From assembly GCF_000718095.1 (NCBI RefSeq), contig NZ_JOEI01000023.1, forward strand, positions 27,855 to 91,854: DNA of 64,000 nucleotides, given 5' to 3'. Both the position numbers and the translations under genes were made by a program. The DNA comes from Streptomyces scopuliridis RB72. GTDB lineage: Bacteria > Actinomycetota > Actinomycetes > Streptomycetales > Streptomycetaceae. This document shows positions 40,664 to 49,334 of this stretch, one piece after another. How positions within the stretch are numbered: position 1 is the stretch's first letter; the number at the start of each line of letters is the position of its first letter. Under the pieces are notes generated by a model. It was not told where the DNA came from and did no database searches. It saw only the letters and a program-made list of their open reading frames with translations.

Positions 40664-41073
40664 GTTCAGTGGTTCCCCGGCTGGAGCCGGATGTGGAGAT
40701 CCCGCACGGCGGACTGACGATCGGCGAAGCCGCGGCGGTCTGCGGTCTCAGCGTCGACACCCTTCGGTACTACGAACGCGAGGGGCTGACGGCGCTCCCC
40801 GCCGATCGCGCGCCCTCCGGCCAGCGGCGCTACTTCGCCCAGGACCTCCGCTGGCTCGCCGGGATCGTCATGCTCCGCGGCACCGGCATGCCGATCCGCG
40901 ACATCCGCGCCTTCACCGAGATCTGCCGGTACGAGGGCAATGAGGCCGAGCGGCTGGCCGTACTGGAGCAGCACCGCGAGCGCGTACTCGAACAGCTCAA
41001 TGAGACCCGGAATCATCTCGCCGCCATTGAACGGAAGATCGACTTCTATCGGAAGGGCGTTTCCTCGTCATGA
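40660..41073 (+). CDS. MerR-family transcriptional regulator
   Basis: The 137-residue regulator has the MerR winged helix ([40 protein letters not shown]) and a dimerisation coiled coil ([39 protein letters not shown]). There is no cysteine cluster in the C-terminus, so metals or redox clusters are unlikely ligands. It resembles MerR proteins that accompany aldo-keto reductases. The gene is preceded by its own palindromic promoter and overlaps the aldo-keto reductase start by four bases (ATGA), giving a two-gene autoregulated unit. Confidence 0.92.
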   Translation: MSSVVPRLEPDVEIPHGGLTIGEAAAVCGLSVDTLRYYEREGLTALPADRAPSGQRRYFAQDLRWLAGIVMLRGTGMPIRDIRAFTEICRYEGNEAERLAVLEQHRERVLEQLNETRNHLAAIERKIDFYRKGVSSS

Positions 41074-42038
41074 AAACCGTGAAACTCGGTTCGCAGGGCC
41101 TCACCGTCTCCGCCGAGGGCCTGGGCGCGATGGGCATGAGCGTCTGGTACGGCCCCAGGGACGAGCAGGAGGCCATCGCCACGCTCAACCGGGCCGTCGA
41201 CATCGGGGTCACGCATATCGACACGGCCGAGGCGTACGGCCCGTTCGAGAACGAGAAACTGATCGGACGCGCCCTGGGCACGCGGCGTGACGAGATCACG
41301 ATCGCCACCAAGTTCGCCACCGAGTTCGACGACGACGGCACGCCCCATGGTCACAACGGCAGCGCCGCGTACGCGCACCGGGCGGTGGACCGCTCCCTGC
41401 GGCACCTCGGCATGGATGTCATCGATCTGTACTACCTGCACCGCGTCGACCCGAACGTCCCCATCGAGGAGAGCATCGGGGCGATGAGCGAGATGGTGCG
41501 GGCGGGCAAGGTGCGTTACATCGGTGTCTCGGAGGCGAGCCCCGATCTGATCCGCCGGGCCCACGCGGTGCATCCGCTGACCGCACTCCAGTCGGAGTAC
41601 TCCCTGTTCACCCGGGATGTGGAGCACAACGGCGTGCTGGCGACCGTACGGGAACTGGGCATCGGGTTCGTCGCGTTCTCGCCGCTGGGACGCGGCTTCC
41701 TGTCCGGGAAGATCAGGCGCCGCGACGATCTCGCGCCCGACGACGCGCGCCGCGGTCTGCCCCGGTTCACCGAGGAGAACATCGCGGCGAATCTGGCGGT
41801 CGTCCACAAGGTCACCGAGCTGGCGGAGGCCAAGGGCATCACACCGACGCAGCTGACACTGGCCTGGCTGCTGGCGCAGCGGGTCGTACCGATCCCCGGC
41901 ACCAAGCGGCGCACTTATCTGGAACACAACGCCGAGGCCGCCGATATCGAACTGACCGACGGCGATCTGGCGGCGATCGAGGCGGCGGCGCCGCACGGTG
42001 TCGCGGCGGGCGAGAGGGACGCCGCTCCCCGCACGTGA
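41070..42038 (+). CDS. Aldo-keto reductase
   Basis: The 322-residue (alpha/beta)8 NADPH-dependent reductase has the catalytic tetrad visible as HIDTAEAYG (Asp, Tyr), ITIATKF (Lys) and LYYLHRVDP (His). The C-terminal cofactor region is [20 protein letters not shown]. It belongs to the YajO/PLR-like AKR branch acting on aldehydes or ketones. Its start overlaps the MerR stop, so both are cotranscribed and it is probably induced by the reductase's own electrophilic substrate through the regulator. Confidence 0.92.
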   Translation: MKTVKLGSQGLTVSAEGLGAMGMSVWYGPRDEQEAIATLNRAVDIGVTHIDTAEAYGPFENEKLIGRALGTRRDEITIATKFATEFDDDGTPHGHNGSAAYAHRAVDRSLRHLGMDVIDLYYLHRVDPNVPIEESIGAMSEMVRAGKVRYIGVSEASPDLIRRAHAVHPLTALQSEYSLFTRDVEHNGVLATVRELGIGFVAFSPLGRGFLSGKIRRRDDLAPDDARRGLPRFTEENIAANLAVVHKVTELAEAKGITPTQLTLAWLLAQRVVPIPGTKRRTYLEHNAEAADIELTDGDLAAIEAAAPHGVAAGERDAAPRT

Positions 42039-42079
42039 CGTGACCTCGCGTGGCGTGGCGTCACGTACGGTCGCTCCGG

Positions 42080-43117
42080 TCACTCCTGGGGCAGGCGTAC
42101 CCGCCCGTGGTCGTCGCGTACGTCGCGGATCACCCGGAAGTCGCCGACCGGGTTGCCCTTCGGGTCCACCGTCAGGACCACCGCGTGGTCCCCAGAGCAG
42201 CGCCCGCCTTCCCCGGGCTCGTCGCAGAACAGTACGTACCCCTGGAGCCGGTCGACCGCGCCCGGTTCGAGCCACCATAGCCCCGACACCATGCCGGCCC
42301 CGGCTCGCGGCCGCGTCGTGCGCAGCCAGTCGATGACGGCGTCCCGCACGGTCGTCTCGAACGCCTTCCGGTCCTCCCACGGAAAGGAGAGATACGCCCT
42401 GCCGGACTCCGGATCGACCACACCGTCGCGCACGGTGTAGGAGACGGAGTAGTGCGGGCGCTTCGCGAGAGCGCCCAGCAGGCCGGGGTCGGTCATACGC
42501 AGCACCATGGGCCGGTTCTTCTTTCCGGCGGGGCGTGCGCGCGCGAGGTCGGGGGCGACGATGTTCACGGTCACCGAGCGCCTCGGCGCGCCGTTGTCGT
42601 CGCGGGCCGGGGACCACGCCCCTACGCACGCGCCGATCTCGGCCAGGACCCGCGTGACGGTGGCGTTCGTCGGCGCGGCGACGATCCAGGGGGTGGCGAG
42701 GGCCGGGTTCGCGCCCACCAGTTCGTATCCGCAGTCGGTGAACGCGGCCCTCATCCGGCGCAGTTCACCGGCGCGGGACCTGCCACGCTCCACCGCCTCG
42801 TCGAGCGCGCGGTCGCAGGGCCCGCGGTCGCAGGTGCCCGCCGCGGCGTCGATCCGTAGCAGCACCGCGGCGTCGGGGTCGTCGGCCACCGAGAAGGTCA
42901 CCTCGGACCCACTGGTCTGCGGGAACAGCGTGCGCGCGGAGAGCACTTCGAGGATTCCGGGGTACTGACCCTCGGCCAGCTCCGCCGCGCGTTTCCGGTC
43001 GCTCTTCGTCGTCACCGCTCCGGTCACCACTCCGCAGTCGGCGACCAGCAGCGCGAGCGAGCACACCAGCGCACCCGTCAGCCCGCCCCGGATCCGTCCG
43101 CCCCAGGTGTCCGCCAT
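42080..43117 (-). CDS. Exported protein of unknown function
   Basis: I do not recognise the family. The 345-residue protein has an N-terminal hydrophobic segment (GLTGALVCSLALLVADCGVV) that could be a membrane anchor or an imperfect lipobox, since aspartate precedes the cysteine. The extracellular part has two likely disulphide pairs (GTCDRGPCDR; a later CDEPGEGGRCSG) and repeated beta-like segments such as HYSVSYTVRDGVVDPESGRA. ATG at 43117 has a GGGGGAGACGG ribosome site. Conserved parts suggest a structured domain, but no catalytic motif is seen. Confidence 0.7.
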   Translation of the reverse strand: MADTWGGRIRGGLTGALVCSLALLVADCGVVTGAVTTKSDRKRAAELAEGQYPGILEVLSARTLFPQTSGSEVTFSVADDPDAAVLLRIDAAAGTCDRGPCDRALDEAVERGRSRAGELRRMRAAFTDCGYELVGANPALATPWIVAAPTNATVTRVLAEIGACVGAWSPARDDNGAPRRSVTVNIVAPDLARARPAGKKNRPMVLRMTDPGLLGALAKRPHYSVSYTVRDGVVDPESGRAYLSFPWEDRKAFETTVRDAVIDWLRTTRPRAGAGMVSGLWWLEPGAVDRLQGYVLFCDEPGEGGRCSGDHAVVLTVDPKGNPVGDFRVIRDVRDDHGRVRLPQE

Positions 43118-43226
43118 GATCCGTCTCCCCCCGCGCGCCCGGCCCTCGCCGGTGTGGCGACCTGGGGCGACGATAGGAGACGGCGGGGGAGCGGCAGATG
43201 AGTACGGCTACTCAACTGCCCTCCGC

Positions 43227-43859
43227 TCAACCGCCGTCGAGTGAGGTCGAGCGGCCGAGATAGGTGAGCGGGCCCGGATCCGGCACCGCGATCTCGTGGA
43301 AGCCGAGCCGGTCGTAGAAGGCGCGGGCGGAGGTGTTGGCGGTGACCAACGAGAGATGGACCGCGTCGGCTCCCCGGTCACGCAGGGCGCGCAGGAAGGT
43401 GTGTATCAGGGCCCGGCCGTAGCCCCGGCGCTGCGCGGCGGGCAGCAGATCGATATGCAGATGCGCGGGATAGCCGGCCAGTTCGGGCAGGATCATCCGC
43501 TCCGGCCGGTGCAGCAGGGCGATCATCTCCTCGCTCGGGGTACGGGCCGGGCCGGCCAGTGCCGGATAGCGGCCGGCGAGCGGCGGCAGCCACACCTCGC
43601 GGAACGCGCTGACGAAGCCGGCCGTGTCGGCGGTGCCGAGGACATAGCCGACGGCCCGGCCCCGGCCGTCATCGAGGACGAAGGTCAGCTCGGGCTCCAG
43701 CGCCGCGTACGGCGCGGCGAAGATGCTCGGCATCAGGTCCGGGTCCGGATAGAGGTGCCGGGAGTCCCGGCCCGCGTCGGCGGTGCGTACGCAGATGTCG
43801 TGGAGTGCGGATAGGTCCTCGGGGCGGTAGGCCCGGACAGTGGCGAGTAGGGGCGGCAC
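43227..43859 (-). CDS. GNAT-family N-acetyltransferase (OGA-like)
   Basis: The 210-residue enzyme has acetyl-CoA motif A as HLHIDLLPAAQRRGYGRALI and motif B as LSLVTANTSARAFYDRLGFH. The N-terminal part (VRAYRPEDLSALHDICVRTA, YPDPDLMPSIFAAPYAALEP) resembles the acetyltransferase family related to the C-terminal domain of O-GlcNAcase. GTG at 43859 is my choice because the homology begins right after it; a longer frame to 43997 exists. No ribosome site is convincing. It is divergent from the beta-lactamase gene, and the substrate is unknown. Confidence 0.8.
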   Translation of the reverse strand: MPPLLATVRAYRPEDLSALHDICVRTADAGRDSRHLYPDPDLMPSIFAAPYAALEPELTFVLDDGRGRAVGYVLGTADTAGFVSAFREVWLPPLAGRYPALAGPARTPSEEMIALLHRPERMILPELAGYPAHLHIDLLPAAQRRGYGRALIHTFLRALRDRGADAVHLSLVTANTSARAFYDRLGFHEIAVPDPGPLTYLGRSTSLDGG

Positions 43860-44054
43860 AGCAACGCATGGTGCCAGTGCCGGGAGCGCTCCCACAAGGG
43901 CGGGGCCGGACGGGGTGCGGCGGCGCTGATCGATCCGTACGGCGTGCATTGGTTGCGCACGCTGTGCGGTCTCCGTACAGTGTGCGGAGCAGTGCACGCC
44001 GTTCGTAGACGCTCATGCACGCTCGTCACCATTCGAAGCCGCGGGAGAGATGAC

Positions 44055-45503
44055 ATGTCGCAGAGCCTGAACCTGAACCAGCACGCCGCCGCGGCCCCGG
44101 CCTTCGACTCCGCTCGCTGGCAGGCCCGGCTCGATGAACTCCTCGCCGCCCATCACATCCCCGGCGCCTCCCTCGCCGTACTCGCCGACGGCGGGATCCA
44201 TGAGCTGGCGAGCGGGATCCTGCACACCGGGACCGGCGTCGGGGCGACCACGGACTCGGTGTTCCAGATCGGCTCGATCAGCAAGGGCTACACGGCCACG
44301 CTCGTGGTGCTGCTCGCCGACGCCGGGAAGCTGGACCTGGACGCGCCGGTCGTGGACGTACTGCCCGACTTCGCCGTGGCCGACGCGGTGGCCACCGGAA
44401 CGATCACGGTGCGTCAGCTGCTCAACCACACCAGCGGTATCGAGGGCGACTTCGTGAGCGACACCGGCCGTGGCGACGACTGCCTCGCCCGCTATGTCGA
44501 GGGCGTCAGGGACGTCGGGCTCACCAACTCGCCCGGCGCCACCATGTCGTACTCCAGCACCGCGTACAACGTCCTCGGCCGGATCGTCGAGGTCGTGACC
44601 GGCCTGACCTGGGACGAGGCGCTCAAGGAGATGCTCTGCGACCCGCTCGGGCTGGCGCACACGATGACACTGCCCGAGGAAGTGCTCCGATTCCGCGCCG
44701 CGATGGGACACATGGGCGAGCCCGGCGAGGCGCCGGTCCCCACGCCGCTGTGGAACATGCTGCCCCGCTCGGCGGGCCCGTACGGCGGGATCTCCGCCAC
44801 CGCCGCCGATGTGGTGCGGTTCGCCCGGCTCTTCATCGACGGCGGTACGGCGCCCGACGGTACGCGCGTGCTCTCCGCCGGGGCCGTCGAGGCGATGCTG
44901 ACGCGTGAGGTCGAGATGCCCGACCAGTGGTTCCTCGGGGCCCACTGGGGCCTGGGCTGGGGCCTGTTCGAGTGGGACGGCGCGCGCGGCTTCGGCCACG
45001 ACGGCAGTACGTTCGGCCAGCTCGCCTATCTGCGCGCCATCCCGGAGGCGGGGATCGCCCTCGCGCTGCTGACCAACGGCGGGGGAGCCGCGCCGAAGGT
45101 CTTCGAGACGCTCTGCCGCGAGCTGACCGCCGAACTCGCCGGCCTGGCCATGCCGGGGTTCGGGCCCGCGGATGGGGCACCGGCCGTGGACCCCGGCCAA
45201 CTGGCCGTGGACACCACGCCGTTCGTGGGCGGCTACCGGCGTGAGGGGTTCCTGATGACCGTTACCGACCGGCCCGCCGGCGAGGGCGTCCTCCAGGTGA
45301 AATACGAGGGCGCCGACGGCCTGAAGGACACCTTCGATCCGCTCTACTGGAATCTGGTGCCGGTGTCGCACACACCGTCGAAGACGGTGTTCGCCGGGCG
45401 GCGCAACGAGAAGGACGCCTGGATACCGGTGGTCTTCTACGCCCTGGCGGACGGCTCCAGGTATGTGCACTTCGGCGTGCGGGCCACGGCCAAGTCCGCG
45501 TGA
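44055..45503 (+). CDS. Serine beta-lactamase-fold hydrolase (class C / esterase type)
   Basis: The 482-residue protein has the serine active-site motif SISKGYTA (SxxK), the YSSTAYNVLG tyrosine motif (YxN) and the third motif as GFGHDGSTFG, where HDG replaces KTG as in esterase-like members. A C-terminal beta-barrel-type domain (about 385-482) follows. No signal peptide is seen, so it is probably cytosolic. It likely hydrolyses esters or D-amino-acid peptides rather than beta-lactams. ATG at 44055 has GGAGAG upstream. Confidence 0.88.
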   Translation: MSQSLNLNQHAAAAPAFDSARWQARLDELLAAHHIPGASLAVLADGGIHELASGILHTGTGVGATTDSVFQIGSISKGYTATLVVLLADAGKLDLDAPVVDVLPDFAVADAVATGTITVRQLLNHTSGIEGDFVSDTGRGDDCLARYVEGVRDVGLTNSPGATMSYSSTAYNVLGRIVEVVTGLTWDEALKEMLCDPLGLAHTMTLPEEVLRFRAAMGHMGEPGEAPVPTPLWNMLPRSAGPYGGISATAADVVRFARLFIDGGTAPDGTRVLSAGAVEAMLTREVEMPDQWFLGAHWGLGWGLFEWDGARGFGHDGSTFGQLAYLRAIPEAGIALALLTNGGGAAPKVFETLCRELTAELAGLAMPGFGPADGAPAVDPGQLAVDTTPFVGGYRREGFLMTVTDRPAGEGVLQVKYEGADGLKDTFDPLYWNLVPVSHTPSKTVFAGRRNEKDAWIPVVFYALADGSRYVHFGVRATAKSA

Positions 45504-45530
45504 GATCAGGCCCTGTCCGGGACGGGCCCG

Positions 45531-45548
45531 CGGGAGGCGAACCTCCCG
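45531..45548 (+). terminator. Hairpin after the beta-lactamase-fold gene
   Basis: CGGGAGG-CGAA-CCTCCCG forms a seven-base stem with a tetraloop 27 bases past the stop codon. It may terminate transcription before the insertion-sequence remnant. Confidence 0.55.
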
Positions 45549-45673
45549 TAGGGACCCGCCCGTTCGGGCGTGCATGCCTACGTCACCGAGCGCCCCGACG
45601 ATCCGCGACCGCCGTCGTGGCGACGGTGAAACAGTCGGATAGGGCGGCATGCATGACGCTTCTCAGGTGCTGC

Positions 45674-45868
45674 GCGGGCGCGCCGCAGCCATCCGGCCTC
45701 GGAGGTAAAGCCGAGCATGGCCCGCATCATCGCCAGGGTGACCAGCTCGGCATCGGTGAGCTGAGGCGCGATCCCCACGGCCGGCCGCCACGGCGCCAGA
45801 TCCGGACGCTCCCTCAGCAGGTCGTCGGTCGTCGCATAGAGTGCCGTCGCGACGGTGTCCAGGCTGTT
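45674..45868 (-). pseudogene. IS982-family transposase N-terminal fragment
   Basis: The segment encodes NSLDTVATALYATTDDLLRE, APQLTDAELVTLAMMRAMLG and FTSEAGWLRRAR, matching the first 65 or so residues of IS982-type transposases. The catalytic DDE residues, which lie further on, are gone. After this point the frame continues to 45578 with unrelated residues. No good start codon is present. It marks an old insertion or recombination scar. Confidence 0.7.
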
Positions 45869-45916
45869 CGCACAAAACGATCTTGGACGCCCTCGTTCTC
45901 GTCTCCGCGGGCACCC

Positions 45917-45932
45917 CTTGAAATTGATCACC
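45917..45932. repeat. Putative IS end, copy 1 (CTTGAAATTGATCACC)
   Basis: This 16-mer lies upstream of the transposase remnant and recurs at 46661 with one difference. In position it corresponds to the terminal region of the IS. Confidence 0.6.
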
Positions 45933-45975
45933 AGGTGGTCTTACCAGTCACCGGTACACCAGAAAGGATCGTGGC

Positions 45976-46518
45976 ATGTCCAGCGACCGTCTCATGCGCA
46001 TCCACAGCGCCGAGTTCCAGGCCATGGCCGAGAGGGTCCTGCGGGTCACCGAGCTCACCTCCCGCCTGAACGTCCTGCCTTTCGAGGACGAAGCGGGCAA
46101 GGCGGAACTGTTCGAACAGATCCTCGGCAAGCCAATGCCATCGAGAGTCACGATCTATCCGCCCTTCTACACGGACCATGGCCTGAACCTCGACCTCGCC
46201 GAGCGCGTGTTCATCAACCAGAACTGCACGTTCCTGGACTATGCCGGCATCCGGCTCGGTGAGCGCGTGATGGTCGGCCCGAAGGTCACGTTCATCACCA
46301 GCGGCCACCCGGTCGATCCCGAGGAGCGGCGGCTGTACCTCACCGGCGCACCCATAGACGTGGCGGAGAATGTGTGGATCGGTGCCGGTGCCACGATCCT
46401 GCCCGGCGTCAGCATTGGCCGTGATGCCGTGGTCGCCGCCGGCGCGGTCGTGACCGATGACGTTCCGCCGGCAAGCCTGGTGACCGGTAGTAAGGCAACC
46501 GTGAACCGACGGTGGTGA
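45976..46518 (+). CDS. Sugar O-acetyltransferase (maltose/galactoside acetyltransferase type)
   Basis: The 180-residue left-handed beta-helix enzyme has the Mac N-terminal domain (MRIHSAEFQAMAERVLRVTE) and hexapeptide repeats (NLDLAERVFINQNCTFLDYA, IRLGERVMVGPKVTFITSGH with the catalytic histidine, VWIGAGATILPGVSIGRDAV, VVAAGAVVTDD). It transfers acetyl from acetyl-CoA to a sugar hydroxyl, usually as detoxification. ATG at 45976 has GAAAGGA upstream. It is bracketed by direct repeats derived from an insertion sequence, so it may have been acquired or moved with it. Confidence 0.93.
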   Translation: MSSDRLMRIHSAEFQAMAERVLRVTELTSRLNVLPFEDEAGKAELFEQILGKPMPSRVTIYPPFYTDHGLNLDLAERVFINQNCTFLDYAGIRLGERVMVGPKVTFITSGHPVDPEERRLYLTGAPIDVAENVWIGAGATILPGVSIGRDAVVAAGAVVTDDVPPASLVTGSKATVNRRW

Positions 46519-46660
46519 CGACCTCTCCGGGGCCACGCCGAGCCACCGACTACGGGCAGTCATCAACCCATCGGAAGCCTGGCGCCGTTCCCCGAGGCAA
46601 CTGGATCCAGTCCAGGGGGAAGACACCCTCCGCTCGCTCACCCCGTACGGTCACGGACCT

Positions 46661-46676
46661 CTTGGAATTGATCACC
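46661..46676. repeat. Putative IS end, copy 2 (CTTGGAATTGATCACC)
   Basis: It is in the same orientation as copy 1, 744 bp away, with 15 of 16 bases identical. The two enclose the acetyltransferase gene. The last base touches the stop codon of the transporter gene. Confidence 0.6.
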
Positions 46677-47737
46677 TAGGCTCCAGGGCGGGCGGTTTCG
46701 GTCCGGCGCGCGCGGTGCGTCATCCAGGCGGCGACCAGCGCGCCCGACACGTTGTGCCACACCGAGAACACCGCGGCCGGCAGCGCGGCCAGCGGGCTGA
46801 AGTGGGCGGTGGCCAGGGAGGCGGCGAGGCCGGAGTTCTGCATGCCGACCTCGAAGGCCATCGCCCGGCTCGCGGGCGGTCCGAGCCGGGCCAGCTTTCC
46901 GGCGCCGTAGCCGAGCGCAAGACCGAGGCCGTTGTGCAGGACCACCGCGACGAACACCAGCAGGGCCGCCGACTTGATGGCGCTCGCGCTGCCCGCCACC
47001 ACTACCGCGACGATCACCGCGATCGTGACGGCCGACAGCCAGGGCAGCGCCCCGAGCACCCGGTCGGCATAGCGCCCCGCGAGCAGCCGGACCGCCAGTC
47101 CCGCCAGGACCGGAAGCAGCACGGTCTTCAGGATGTCGCCGACCATCGAGCCCGCGTCGACCGGCAGATACTCGCCCGCGAGCAGCAGCGTCAGCGCGGG
47201 TGTCACCAGCGGTGCGAGGACGGTCGAGACGGTGGCGACCGAGACCGACAGCGCCACATCGCCGCGCGCCAGATACGTGACGACATTGGAGGCGGTGCCG
47301 CTCGGCGCGCAGCCGACCAGAATCACCCCCGCCGCCAGTTGCGGCGGCAGATCAAGGGCATGGGCTATCAGCCAGCCCAGCCCCGGCATGATCACATAGT
47401 GCGCGACCAGACCCAGCCCGACCGCCCACGGCCGTCTCGCGACCCCCTGGAAATCCTTCGGCGTCATCGTCAGCCCCATACAGAACATGACGACGCCCAG
47501 CAGATACGGCACCGATGTGCCCCAGCCCGCGAAGCTGCCCGGGATCGCCAGACCGAGGGCACCCGCGGCCAGAACGAGTACGGGGAAGACGGTGACGGCA
47601 CGCCGGGCCGCGCGGTCGGTGGAGTCGGGCGCGGGAGACGCGGGGACGGTCGATGCGCTGGGGATGGTGGGCGGGCGCGGACCGGACTGCTCGGTTCGGG
47701 ACCGCTCGGTGTCGGACTTCTCGGTTTCGGATGGCAC
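46676..47737 (-). CDS. Bile acid:sodium symporter family (BASS) transporter
   Basis: The 353-residue membrane protein has nine to ten hydrophobic helices and the BASS hallmarks: MFCMGLTMTPKDFQGVARRP, GVILVGCAPSGTASNVVTYL (the conserved substrate/sodium crossover motif) and AFEVGMQNSGLAASLATAHF. Members move organic anions with sodium. GTG at 47737 is used, with TTG at 47749 as an alternative. The N-terminal 45 residues are polar and variable. The gene ends exactly at an IS-like repeat, so its extreme C-terminus (TETARPGA) may have been replaced. Confidence 0.88.
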   Translation of the reverse strand: MPSETEKSDTERSRTEQSGPRPPTIPSASTVPASPAPDSTDRAARRAVTVFPVLVLAAGALGLAIPGSFAGWGTSVPYLLGVVMFCMGLTMTPKDFQGVARRPWAVGLGLVAHYVIMPGLGWLIAHALDLPPQLAAGVILVGCAPSGTASNVVTYLARGDVALSVSVATVSTVLAPLVTPALTLLLAGEYLPVDAGSMVGDILKTVLLPVLAGLAVRLLAGRYADRVLGALPWLSAVTIAVIVAVVVAGSASAIKSAALLVFVAVVLHNGLGLALGYGAGKLARLGPPASRAMAFEVGMQNSGLAASLATAHFSPLAALPAAVFSVWHNVSGALVAAWMTHRARRTETARPGA

Positions 47738-47834
47738 GGCGCGATGCAACGCCTCACCGTCGCTCCGTGCAACACCGTCTCGTCATCCGGTCACCCACCG
47801 CCACCGCTGCCGCCCCCACGACTGCCGCTACCGG

Positions 47835-49106
47835 CTACCGGCTGCCGAGGGCCGGAATCCGGGCCGCCGAGAATTCCACGGGGAGGGAGACCGGGATACG
47901 CGTCCAGGGCGAGGGATGCCAGGCGACCTTCTCGGCGGGGATGGCGAGTCTCATGTCGGGCAGCAGATGCAGCACGGTGTTGACGGCGGTGCGGGTGATC
48001 AGTCGGGCGGGTACTTGCGCGGGGCAGACGTGGGGGCCTGCGGAGAAGGCGAGGTGGGCGCGGTTGCCGGGTTCTCCGGCGGTGTCGTCGGGGCGGATGG
48101 CGGGGTCGTCGTTGGCGGCGGCGATGCCGAGGATGAGGACGTCGCCGCGGCGGATGTGGCGGCCGCCGAGTTCGGTGTCGCGCAGGGCGTAGCGGGCGGG
48201 CATGTTGTTCATGGGCGGGTCGCGCCAGAGGGCTTCGTCGAGGGCGTCGTCGACGCCGAGCCGGCCGCCGTGCATCCGGGCGGCGAAGCGCGGATCGGTG
48301 AGCATCAGCCGGAGCGTCAGTGATGTCCAGGCGTTGACGCCTTCGGTACCCGAAGAGATCATCACCGCCATCGACTGGATACGTTCCGACTCGTTGCGCA
48401 GATTCGGGTGGTTGATGAACGCCGTCGTCAGATCGTCGGTCGGGTTCTCCTGCCGGCGGCGCAGCGCGTCGACCAGGATCTCCTCGAAGTGGCGGTTGCC
48501 GTCCTGCGAGTCGCCGGCGCTGCCGAACAGCGCGAGGAGCGCGCGCAGCAGCTCCTGGCCCTCCGCGCTGTCCAGCCCGAACAGGGACGCGATGGAGAGC
48601 ATCGGCACGATGGTGGCGTAATCGGTCACCAGATTCGCCCGGCCCTGCTGGGAGAAGCGCGCGATCAACTCCGTACACACCGACTGGACCTGGCGGCGTG
48701 CCTTGCGCTGGTCGATCCGCGCCACACCGTCATCGAGGGGCTGGCGCAGCCGCCGGTGTTCGGGACCGTCCGCGCCGATGACATTGGCACGCCAGGCCAT
48801 CATCGGCAGCAGCCCCGAATGCGGCGGGACCACGCCCTCGTTGAGATCGCGCCAGTTGCGCGCGTCGCGGGAGAAGACCTGTTCCTGCCGGGTGATCGTG
48901 AGCAACTCCCGGTAGCCCATGACGAGCCAGGCCGGTACGCCCGGTTCCAGCTCGACGCGGGCGACATTGCCCCACTGCTCGCGCAGTCTTCGGTAGACCT
49001 CGCGGGGTTCGGGCGCGCCGGTCGCGGCCGACAGGGGGAGCAGCTCCGCACCGGGGGAGTGGGCCGGACACTCCGGCGGCGGGGAGAGCGGGGAGGGATG
49101 GTTCAT
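47835..49106 (-). CDS. Cytochrome P450, CYP157-like (no ExxR motif)
   Basis: The protein has 423 residues. The heme loop is HLAFSAGPHVCPAQVPARLI with the thiolate cysteine in place, but the following glycine is replaced (CPAQ). In the K-helix the usually invariant ExxR reads DEALWRDPPMNNMPARYALR, that is E-A-L-W, the signature of the CYP157 family, which lacks ExxR. The I-helix is MISSGTEGVNAWTSL with no acid-alcohol pair of the AGxDT type. ATG at 49106 has GGAGACC upstream. No ferredoxin or conservon genes adjoin it. Its substrate is unknown, and the missing residues raise doubt about ordinary monooxygenase activity. Confidence 0.85.
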   Translation of the reverse strand: MNHPSPLSPPPECPAHSPGAELLPLSAATGAPEPREVYRRLREQWGNVARVELEPGVPAWLVMGYRELLTITRQEQVFSRDARNWRDLNEGVVPPHSGLLPMMAWRANVIGADGPEHRRLRQPLDDGVARIDQRKARRQVQSVCTELIARFSQQGRANLVTDYATIVPMLSIASLFGLDSAEGQELLRALLALFGSAGDSQDGNRHFEEILVDALRRRQENPTDDLTTAFINHPNLRNESERIQSMAVMISSGTEGVNAWTSLTLRLMLTDPRFAARMHGGRLGVDDALDEALWRDPPMNNMPARYALRDTELGGRHIRRGDVLILGIAAANDDPAIRPDDTAGEPGNRAHLAFSAGPHVCPAQVPARLITRTAVNTVLHLLPDMRLAIPAEKVAWHPSPWTRIPVSLPVEFSAARIPALGSR

Positions 49107-49334
49107 GGGGCGGTCTCCTTGGCACGCACCGCGCCGGCGTGCGGCGCGCATTCGACAAGGCTGAGCAGGGCATCCACCGACGGGGCACGTTCACGCAGAC
49201 GGGGCGCGTTCGCGCATGTGAGGCATCACCAAAGTCGTTTCCTCCACCGGGCAAACGACCCACTCACCGAGGAGGACACGGGCAGCGGGCGGCGGGCGGG
49301 CGCCCCACGCCGTCCCGCGCCGTCGAGCCGGGTG

